From NCBI GenBank assembly GCA_903917505.1, contig CAIXAY010000455.1, positions 1 to 23,218 of the forward strand: DNA of 23,218 bases, in the 5' to 3' direction. Both the position numbers and the translations under genes were made by a program. This document shows positions 16,882 through 23,218 of the stretch, piece by piece; within the stretch, counting starts at the first letter, position 1, and every line of letters starts with the position of its first letter. The notes under the pieces are model-generated. The model was not told the origin of the DNA, ran no database searches, and saw only the letters and a list, made by a program, of their open reading frames with translations. Source of the stretch: an uncultured beta proteobacterium. GTDB taxonomy: Bacteria > Pseudomonadota > Gammaproteobacteria > Burkholderiales > Rhodocyclaceae.

Positions 16882-18054
16882 CTACTCGGCCAACAACTCG
16901 GCGATCGGTTCGAGCTGCTCGATATGCTGGGCGAGGACCTTGACGATGACCGTGATCGGGATGCTCAGCAGCATGCCCCACACGCCCCACAGCCAGGCCC
17001 AGAACAGCAGCGAGACGAAGAGCGCGGTGACGTTGATCTTGGCCGTCCGGCCGGTCATCCAGGTGGCGACGAAAGTGCCGACAAAGGTAGCGATGGCCAG
17101 CGCCACGCCGGCGAGCAGCAGCGCGGTCGGCAGCGAATTGAACTGGATGAAGCCGGCGGTGAAGAAGGCCGCCGCGGTGACCGCCGGACCGAAGTAGGGA
17201 ATGATGTGCAGGAGACCCGCGGCGACCGCCCAGGCGCCGGCGTTTTCGAGCCCGATCCAGCGCAGCGCCGCCCAGGCCAGCAGGGCGACCAGAATATTGG
17301 TGGACAGCAGCATGAACATGTAGCGCTGGATCGACGCGTTGATGTCATCGAGAATGCGCACGGTGATCTTGCGGCGGCTCAGGGTCGGCCCGGCGAGCCG
17401 GACCAGCTTGCGCTTGTAGGTGTCGCCGGCGAGCAGCAGGAAGAAGGTCAGGAAGAGGACCATCGCCGCCTGGCCGGCCATCTCGGCGGCGCCCATCGAG
17501 CCGGCCCAGAGAAAATTGCCGAGCTTGAACGCCGGCGGCTCGATGACGACGTGCGTCTCGGGCGGCGTCGGCGCCACGCTTTCCGCCGCCGATTTCGTGG
17601 CCTTCTCGATTTGTGCGGCGACGGTCTGCACCTTTTGCAGCGCGCTCGGCTGTCCGCGGTGAACCTTGTTCAGTTGGGCGGTCAGCTTGCTTGCAGCTTC
17701 GGGCAGCTGATCGACGATGGTCTGGATCTGGCCGCCCAGCGAGTAGCTGCCGAAGGCCAGCGCACTGACGACGCCGAGCATGACCAGCGTGCTGCCGGCG
17801 CCGCGCGGCACGCGGAGATTTTCGAGCCAGGCGACGAGCGGATTGAGCGTGTAGGCGAAGAGAATGCCGAGCAGCAGCGAGATGACAAAATTCTGCGCCC
17901 AGTCGAGCGCGTAGATCACGGCGAGCGTTGCCAGGATGGTCAGCGCCAGCCCGTGGCCGGTTTCCGGCAGGCGGACCGTCGGCACAGATTCGTGCGGCTC
18001 GCTGTCGGCGCGGCTTTCAGTGGGGTCGGGGGGCAAGATTTGCATTGTGCTCAT
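16882..18054 (-). CDS. AI-2E family transporter (PerM/YdiK-like membrane protein)
   Basis: This polytopic inner-membrane protein of about 390 residues belongs to the AI-2E/PerM (UPF0118) family. Members have been linked to autoinducer-2 export or Na+/H+ exchange, but most have no proven substrate. Two hydrophobic segments near the N-terminus (LALTILATLAVIYAL and FVISLLLGILFAYTLNPLV), a third (LVMLGVVSALAFGSYSLGG), then a hydrophilic periplasmic stretch of about 80 residues, then further helices including LLHIIPYFGPAVTAAAFF match the family. FGPAV and the GVWGMLLSIPITVIVKV ending are typical. The start is uncertain: ATG at 18054 is used here, GTG at 18087 or ATG at 18045 are possible, and none has a clear Shine-Dalgarno. 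It lies downstream of the efflux genes, 139 bases after the outer membrane lipoprotein gene. Confidence 0.88.
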   Translation of the reverse strand: MSTMQILPPDPTESRADSEPHESVPTVRLPETGHGLALTILATLAVIYALDWAQNFVISLLLGILFAYTLNPLVAWLENLRVPRGAGSTLVMLGVVSALAFGSYSLGGQIQTIVDQLPEAASKLTAQLNKVHRGQPSALQKVQTVAAQIEKATKSAAESVAPTPPETHVVIEPPAFKLGNFLWAGSMGAAEMAGQAAMVLFLTFFLLLAGDTYKRKLVRLAGPTLSRRKITVRILDDINASIQRYMFMLLSTNILVALLAWAALRWIGLENAGAWAVAAGLLHIIPYFGPAVTAAAFFTAGFIQFNSLPTALLLAGVALAIATFVGTFVATWMTGRTAKINVTALFVSLLFWAWLWGVWGMLLSIPITVIVKVLAQHIEQLEPIAELLAE

Positions 18055-18147
18055 CAATGTACGCTGCACGAAGGCCTGGTTTCTCACGAGTTTGGCGGCA
18101 AGCGCCGCCGCCGTCCGTACGCTGTGCCGCTTTGCGTGAGGGGAACC

Positions 18148-18161
18148 GAGCGGTACCGCTC
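18148..18161. promoter_or_regulatory. 14-bp perfect palindrome between the efflux genes and the AI-2E gene
   Basis: GAGCGGTACCGCTC is a perfect 14-base palindrome in the gap between the NodT-type gene and the AI-2E family gene, both on the minus strand. It could be an operator for the downstream gene, or a short hairpin (5-bp stem, GTAC loop) ending the efflux transcript. There is no T-run. Confidence 0.3.
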
Positions 18162-18193
18162 ACGGCTCGCGGCGCAGTGTTCCGTAATCGGCC

Positions 18194-19648
18194 TTATTGG
18201 CTCGCCAGGGGATCGGGAATCTGCGCCGTGCTCCAGTCGCCGCCCAGGGCCTTGAGCAGGCCGGCGCTCGCCACCAGGCGGCGGCCGCTGATGTCGAGGC
18301 TGGTGCGCTCGGCGGCGAGCGAAGCGGCCTGCACGATGACGACATTGAGATAGCTGACCGTGCCGGCCTTATATTGATTCTGCGTCAGGCGCAGCGACTC
18401 GGCGGCGGACAGGGCCGCTTCGCTTTGCACCGTCGCCTCGTCGCCGAGCACGCGCAGCGCGACGAGATTGTCCTCGACGTCCTGAAACGCGGTCAGCACC
18501 GCCTGGCGATAGGTGGCGACGCTGGCATCGTAGGCCGCGATGGCCTCGTCCTTGCGCGCCGAACGCGCGCCGGCATCGAACAGGGTGAGCGCCAGCGCCG
18601 GCCCGAGCGACCAGAAGCGGTTCGGCAGGGTGAGCAGCTGCGACAGGCTGGTGCTCTGATAACCGCCGGTCGCGGAGAGGGTCAGCGCCGGGAAGAATGC
18701 CGCCTGGGCGACGCCGATCTGGGCGTTGGCCGCGGCGGCGCGGCGTTCGGCGGCGGCGACGTCGGGCCGGCGTTCGAGCAGGGTCGAGGGCAGGGCGAGC
18801 GGAATCGGCGGCAGCTGCGGCAGGGTGTAATTCGGCGCCAGCGCGAAATCGGCGGGAGCCTTGCCGATCAACAGGGCGATCGCGTGTTCGAGCTGGGCGC
18901 GCTGGACGCCGAGGTCGATCGCCTGCGCCTGCGTCGACTTCAGTTGGGTTTCGGCCTGGGCCACGTCGATACGCCCGGCGACGCCGGCGGCGTAACGGTT
19001 GCGCGTGATCTGCAGCGAATCCATGTAAGCGGTCACTGTCTCGTCGAGCAGGCGGCGCTGCGCATCATTGACGCGCAGCTGCAGATAGGTCTGGGCCAGC
19101 GTCGCCTGCGCGCTGAGCAGCGCCGACTGCAGGTCGGCTGCGCTGGCCTGCGCGCCGGCGGCATTCGATTCGACGCTGCGGCTGATGCGTCCCCACACAT
19201 CGGCTTCCCAGTCGACGCCGAAGGCCAGCCGGTCGGCGTTGCGGATCGGCGTGCCGGCAACGATCGCATTGCTCGACGCCGACGCCGAAGTGCCGGTCGT
19301 GCCCTGCGCGCGGCTCGCCGAAAAACTGCCGGTCACGGTCGGGAAATAGCCGGCCCGCGTTTCGCGCAGCAGGCCCACCGCCTGCCGGTAACGCGCGTCG
19401 GCGGCGCGGATGTTCTGGTTGGAAACTTCGACCTGCGCCACCAGCGAATTGAGTTCGGGGTCGCCGTAGGCCTCCCACCACGGCCCGCGCGGCGCGTCGT
19501 CGCGCGGCTCTGCCGGTTTCCAGTCGCGCATTTCCTTGAAATCGCCGGGAACGGCGATTTCCGGGCGATGGTAGTCGGGGCCGACGGCGCACGCGGCGAG
19601 GAGGGCAAGGATAAACGCGATGCAGCTGCGTCGAATGTTAACGCTCAT
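18194..19648 (-). CDS. NodT-family RND efflux outer membrane lipoprotein (OpmB/OprM-like)
   Basis: This is the TolC-like outer membrane channel of a tripartite efflux pump. The 484-residue length is normal. The lipobox LLAAC gives lipidated C20, followed by AVGPDYHRPEIAVP, the hallmark NodT/OprM start. WWEAYGDPELNSLV and two repeats of long alpha-helical sequence follow. Conserved family segments include DLGVQRAQLEHAIALLIGK, LLERRPDVAAAERR and AFQDVEDNL. It starts 16 bases after the RND permease stop, so it is in the same operon. The order permease, permease, outer membrane channel matches muxB-muxC-opmB of Pseudomonas. No strong Shine-Dalgarno is visible before the ATG at 19648. Confidence 0.94.
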   Translation of the reverse strand: MSVNIRRSCIAFILALLAACAVGPDYHRPEIAVPGDFKEMRDWKPAEPRDDAPRGPWWEAYGDPELNSLVAQVEVSNQNIRAADARYRQAVGLLRETRAGYFPTVTGSFSASRAQGTTGTSASASSNAIVAGTPIRNADRLAFGVDWEADVWGRISRSVESNAAGAQASAADLQSALLSAQATLAQTYLQLRVNDAQRRLLDETVTAYMDSLQITRNRYAAGVAGRIDVAQAETQLKSTQAQAIDLGVQRAQLEHAIALLIGKAPADFALAPNYTLPQLPPIPLALPSTLLERRPDVAAAERRAAAANAQIGVAQAAFFPALTLSATGGYQSTSLSQLLTLPNRFWSLGPALALTLFDAGARSARKDEAIAAYDASVATYRQAVLTAFQDVEDNLVALRVLGDEATVQSEAALSAAESLRLTQNQYKAGTVSYLNVVIVQAASLAAERTSLDISGRRLVASAGLLKALGGDWSTAQIPDPLASQ

Positions 19649-19664
19649 GGCAGGTCTTTCTGGC

Positions 19665-22600
19665 TCAGGGCGATACCCTCGCTTCGCCGCTTGCGGCAGC
19701 GCCGCCGAATTGCGGCCGCCGCTTGCGGGCCCAGGCGCTGGCGCGATCGAGGTAGAGGTAGACGACCGGGGTCGTATAAAGCGTCAGCAACTGGCTGAGG
19801 ATCAGCCCGCCAACTATTGAGATTCCGAGCGGCTGGCGCAGTTCCGCGCCATCGCCGCTGCCGAGCGCGAGCGGCAGCGCGCCGAACAGCGCGGCCATGG
19901 TGGTCATCATGATCGGCCGAAAGCGCAGCAGGCAGGCTTCGTGAATCGCGTCGCGCGGTGAGAGGCCGCGCTGGCGCTGCGCCTGCAGGGCAAAATCGAT
20001 CATCATGATGGCATTTTTCTTGACGATGCCGATCAGGAGGATGACGCCGATCAGGGCGATGATTGAAAAATCCGTGTGAAAAGCGCGCAAGGCAAGCAGG
20101 GCGCCGACACCGGCCGAAGGCAGCGTCGAGATGATGGTCAAAGGGTGGATCAGGCTCTCGTAGAGGATGCCGAGCACGATATACACGGCGAGCAGGGCCG
20201 CGATAATCAGTATCGGTTGATTGTCGAGCGAAGCCTGGAAGGCCCGGGCCGTTCCCTGGAAACTGCCTTGCACGGTCGTCGGAACGCCGATCTTGAGCAT
20301 CGCGGCGTTGATCGCCTTGGTCGCGTCGGACAGCGCCATGCCGACCGGCAGATTGAACGAGATCGTCGACGCCGCGAACTGCCCCTGATGGTTGACGGCG
20401 AGCGGCGTCGCCGTCGGCTCCCAGCGCGCAAACGCCGAAAGCGGCACTTGCGCCGGGGCGCCGTTGACGCTCGGACCGATCACGAAGACGTCTTTCAGGC
20501 TTTCCGGGCTTTGCCAGTACTGCGGCGCCGCTTCCATGACGACGCGATACTGGTTGAGCGGATTGTAGATCGTCGACACCTGGCGCTGCCCGAAGTAATC
20601 GTTGAGCGTCGCGTCGATCAGCCGCTGATTGAGCCCGAGACGGGCGACGGCGTCGTGGTCGACGACGAGCGAAGTCTGCAGGCCCTTGTCCTGCTGGTCG
20701 GTATTGACATCGACGAGTTCGGGCAATTGATTGAGCGCCTGGCGAACGCGCGGCTCCCAGGTCTGCAACTCGCTGAGGCTGTCGCCCTGCAGCGTGAACT
20801 GGTAGAGCGCGTTGCCGCCGCGTCCGCCGACCCGGATGTCCTGCACGGGTTGAAGGTAAAGCGTGGCGCCGGGCTCGCGCGCCAGTTGCCTGCGCAGGCG
20901 CGCAATGACGAGGTCGGCCGACAGATTGCGTTCGGCGAGCGGCTTCAGGGAGACGAACATCATCCCGGTATTGCGCTGGCCGCCGCCGGTAAAGCCTATG
21001 ACGCTGTCAACAGCGGGGTCGTGGCCGACGATGTCGATGAAGGTGGACAGCTTCTGGCGCATGGCCTGGAAGGAGATGCTCTGGTCGGCCTGAATGTTGC
21101 CGATCACCCGCCCGGTATCCTGCTGCGGAAAGAAGCCTTTCGGAATGTCGATATAGAGCCAGATGTTGAGGCCGACGGTAGCCACGAGGATGAACAGCAT
21201 GATCAGGCTGTGCGTCAGCGCCCAGTCGAGCGAACGACGGTAACCGCGGTGCATCGCCGTGAACACGCGCTCGCTGCGTTGCGCCAGGCCGCCGCGGCCT
21301 CCTTTCGGCGCGGCGCGCAACAGGCGCGCGCACATCATCGGCGTCGTCGTCAGCGAAATGACGAGCGAGATCAGGATGGCCGCCGAGAGGGTCACCGCGA
21401 ATTCGCGGAACAGCCGCCCGACGATGCCGCCCATGAGCAGGATGGGAACGAAGACGGCGATCAGCGACAGGCTCATCGAGAGCACCGTGAAGCCGACTTC
21501 GCGCGCGCCCTGCAAGGCCGCCGCGTAAGGATCCATGCCGTCCTCGAGGTGGCGCGAAACGTTCTCGAGAACGACGACGGCATCATCCACGACAAAGCCG
21601 GTGGCGATGGTGAGCGCCATCAGGGAGAGGTTGTTGAGCGAAAATCCGGCCAGGTACATGACGCCGAAGGTGCCGATCAGCGACACCGGCACGGCGACGA
21701 CCGGCACCAGCGTGGCGCGGCCGTTGCGCAGGAAAAGGAAGACCACCATGACCACCAGCGCGATCGAAATCAGCAGCGTGGTTTCAACGTTGTGCAGGGA
21801 CGCGCGTATGGTCGGCGTCCTGTCCATCACCACCTCGAGCGAAATGGCCGCCGGAATCGACGCGCGCAACTGCGGCAGCAGGGCCTTGACGTCATCGACG
21901 GTCTCGATGATGTTGGCGCCCGGTTGCCGGTTGAGGATCAGCATCACCGCCGGCCGGCTGTTGGCGAGGCCGGCGTTGCGCACGTCCTGCACCGAGTCCT
22001 CGACCTGCGCCACGTCGCCGAGGCGAACGGCGGCGCCATTGCGAAAGGCGACGACCAGCGGCAGGTATTCGGCAGCTTTCATCGCCTGGTCGTTGGCGCC
22101 GATCTGCCAGTGCTGCCCGCCGGCGTCGAGCGTTCCCTTGGGCCGGTTGGCGTTGGTCGCGACGATGGCGGTGCGCACGTCCTCGGCGCCGATGCCGGCG
22201 CGCGCCAGCGCGCCCGGATTGAGCTCGACGCGAACAGCCGGCAGCGAACTGCCGCCGACCGTCACCTGGCCGACGCCTTTGACCTGCGAAATCTTCTGCG
22301 CGAGTATCGTCGAACCGGCGTCGTACATCTGGCCGCGCGTCAGCGTGTCGGAGGTGAGCGAGAGAATCATGATCGGCGCGTCGGCCGGGTTGACCTTGCG
22401 GTAAGTCGGGTTGCTCGGCAGCCCGGTCGGCAGCAGGCTGCGCGCCGCATTGAGCGCAGCCTGCACGTCGCGCGCGGCGCCGTTGATGTCGCGGTTGAGG
22501 TCGAACTGCAGGGTGATGCGCGTCGAGCCGAGCGCGCTGCTCGAAGTGATCTCGGTCACCCCGGCGATGACGCCGAGCGAGCGCTCGAGCGGCGTCGCGA

Positions 22601-22787
22601 CGGTCGAGGCCATGGTCTCGGGGCTGGCCCCGGGCAAGGAGGCCTGCACCGAAATGGTCGGGAAATCGACCTGCGGCAAGGGCGAGACCGGCAGCAAGGT
22701 GAACGCGATGCCACCGAACAGCGCGATGCCCAGGGTCAGCAGCGTCGTGGCGACCGGGCGATTGATGAAGAGCCCCGAGATGTGCAT
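19665..22787 (-). CDS. mdtC: RND multidrug efflux permease, MdtC/MuxC-like
   Basis: This inner-membrane proton/drug antiporter of the HAE1 RND family has the typical 1040 residues and 12 predicted helices with two large periplasmic loops. The start [18 protein letters not shown] is characteristic of MdtB/MdtC-type permeases. Proton-relay residues are intact: D401/D402 in [16 protein letters not shown] (AcrB D407/D408), and the lysine pair K923/K924 in [15 protein letters not shown] (AcrB K940). It begins two bases after the stop of another RND permease gene and is followed by the outer membrane lipoprotein gene, so it is the second of a heteromeric permease pair, as in MdtBC and MuxBC. The adaptor protein gene (MdtA/MuxA) is expected beyond the right edge of the window. 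Substrates cannot be stated; Mdt pumps in E. coli handle bile salts and novobiocin. Confidence 0.95.
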   Translation of the reverse strand: MHISGLFINRPVATTLLTLGIALFGGIAFTLLPVSPLPQVDFPTISVQASLPGASPETMASTVATPLERSLGVIAGVTEITSSSALGSTRITLQFDLNRDINGAARDVQAALNAARSLLPTGLPSNPTYRKVNPADAPIMILSLTSDTLTRGQMYDAGSTILAQKISQVKGVGQVTVGGSSLPAVRVELNPGALARAGIGAEDVRTAIVATNANRPKGTLDAGGQHWQIGANDQAMKAAEYLPLVVAFRNGAAVRLGDVAQVEDSVQDVRNAGLANSRPAVMLILNRQPGANIIETVDDVKALLPQLRASIPAAISLEVVMDRTPTIRASLHNVETTLLISIALVVMVVFLFLRNGRATLVPVVAVPVSLIGTFGVMYLAGFSLNNLSLMALTIATGFVVDDAVVVLENVSRHLEDGMDPYAAALQGAREVGFTVLSMSLSLIAVFVPILLMGGIVGRLFREFAVTLSAAILISLVISLTTTPMMCARLLRAAPKGGRGGLAQRSERVFTAMHRGYRRSLDWALTHSLIMLFILVATVGLNIWLYIDIPKGFFPQQDTGRVIGNIQADQSISFQAMRQKLSTFIDIVGHDPAVDSVIGFTGGGQRNTGMMFVSLKPLAERNLSADLVIARLRRQLAREPGATLYLQPVQDIRVGGRGGNALYQFTLQGDSLSELQTWEPRVRQALNQLPELVDVNTDQQDKGLQTSLVVDHDAVARLGLNQRLIDATLNDYFGQRQVSTIYNPLNQYRVVMEAAPQYWQSPESLKDVFVIGPSVNGAPAQVPLSAFARWEPTATPLAVNHQGQFAASTISFNLPVGMALSDATKAINAAMLKIGVPTTVQGSFQGTARAFQASLDNQPILIIAALLAVYIVLGILYESLIHPLTIISTLPSAGVGALLALRAFHTDFSIIALIGVILLIGIVKKNAIMMIDFALQAQRQRGLSPRDAIHEACLLRFRPIMMTTMAALFGALPLALGSGDGAELRQPLGISIVGGLILSQLLTLYTTPVVYLYLDRASAWARKRRPQFGGAAASGEARVSP

Positions 22788-22789
22788 GC

Positions 22790-23218
22790 CTAGCCCGTCG
22801 TGTCTTGGTCGGCCGCCGGGTCGTGCGGATCGAAGCGGCTGTGCAGGCGGCGGTTGAAGCGCCGCGCCAGGCGATCGAAAGCGAGGTAGATCACCGGCGT
22901 CGTGAACAGCGTCAGCATCTGGCTGAAGATCAGCCCGCCGACCATCACCAGGCCGAGCGGATGGCGCAGTTCGGAACCGACGCCGCGCCCGAGCATCAGC
23001 GGCAGGGCGCCGAGCAGCGCGGCCATGGTGGTCATCAGGATCGGCCGGAAGCGCAGCAGGCAGGCTTCGAAGATCGCTTCGCGCGGCGCCTTGCCCTGCT
23101 CGCGTTCGGCGTCGAGGGCGAAGTCGATCATCATGATGGCGTTCTTCTTGACGATGCCGATCAGCAGGATGATGCCGATGATGGCGATCACGTCGAGCTC
23201 GGTGCGCGAGATGAGCAG
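22790..23218 (-). CDS. mdtB: RND multidrug efflux permease, MdtB/MuxB-like (C-terminal part only)
   Basis: This is the last 142 residues of a second RND permease, open to the window edge, so its start lies beyond 23218. It contains [15 protein letters not shown] (proton-relay lysine), [27 protein letters not shown] and [23 protein letters not shown], which are the C-terminal helices of the family. It ends in a short charged tail ([14 protein letters not shown]). Its stop is two bases before the start of the downstream permease gene, showing translational coupling. It is close in sequence to the end of the downstream permease, including near-identical DNA. It is presumably the first permease of a MdtBC/MuxBC pair, transcribed from a promoter outside the window. 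Confidence 0.93.
   Translation of the reverse strand: MLISRTELDVIAIIGIILLIGIVKKNAIMMIDFALDAEREQGKAPREAIFEACLLRFRPILMTTMAALLGALPLMLGRGVGSELRHPLGLVMVGGLIFSQMLTLFTTPVIYLAFDRLARRFNRRLHSRFDPHDPAADQDTTG

Noticed and set aside
16582..18255. A 557-codon plus-strand frame across the end of gluQRS and the AI-2E gene
   Set aside because: It overlaps two recognised genes, is low-complexity (Gly/Glu/Arg/Gln-rich) and has no ribosome binding site or domain.
18197..19798. A 533-codon plus-strand frame opposite the NodT-type gene
   Set aside because: It is antisense to a clear outer membrane channel gene and the translation has no family features.
20076..22793. A 905-codon open frame on the plus strand opposite the MdtC-like permease
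   Set aside because: It mirrors a full-length RND permease with intact motifs; the translated sequence is Arg/Asp-rich with no domain. Long antisense frames are expected in GC-rich coding DNA.

Overview
The window is GC-rich, densely coded bacterial chromosome with short gaps and genes on both strands. The order rplY–pth–ychF is typical of Betaproteobacteria. The TamA/TamB pair, two adjacent Mdt/Mux-type RND permeases with a NodT-type outer membrane lipoprotein, GluQRS and a PilZ protein all indicate a Gram-negative proteobacterium. I favour a betaproteobacterium of Rhodocyclales or Nitrosomonadales type; this comes from gene order and protein style, not from a database search.

Layout. 1-2559 (+) is translation housekeeping: the C-terminal part of L25/Ctc, a strong hairpin, peptidyl-tRNA hydrolase, and the ATPase YchF. 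An imperfect long inverted-repeat element lies between pth and ychF. 2602-8408 (+) is tamA-tamB, the outer-membrane translocation and assembly module. 8576-9631 (+) is a metal-dependent amidohydrolase with a signal peptide. 9700-12811 (-) is a compact operon of three enzymes: an ornithine-cyclodeaminase/iminosuccinate-reductase-like protein, a serine-racemase-like PLP ammonia-lyase, and a DSD1/D-threonine-aldolase-like fold-III PLP enzyme. 13055-14959 (+) is a divergent hybrid sensor kinase. 15110-16861 (+) holds a small lipoprotein, a PilZ protein and GluQRS. 16882-23218 (-) holds an AI-2E/PerM-family membrane protein and an RND efflux block in the order MdtB/MuxB-like (cut by the window edge), MdtC/MuxC-like, NodT/OpmB-like.

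The most interesting part is the three-gene operon at 9700-12811. Its families match three of the four enzymes of the beta-hydroxyaspartate cycle (BhcB, BhcC, BhcD), but no aminotransferase (BhcA) is next to them. The fold-III PLP enzyme also carries a His-x-Cys metal pair like D-serine / D-threo-3-hydroxyaspartate dehydratases, where D-threonine aldolases have His-x-Asp. It may therefore be a pathway in which two dehydratases of different stereochemistry convert 3-hydroxyaspartate isomers to iminosuccinate/oxaloacetate, with a reductase recovering aspartate. This is a hypothesis from motifs and gene order.

I saw no tRNA, rRNA, CRISPR array, transposase or phage gene. No gene-free stretch exceeds about 250 bases.
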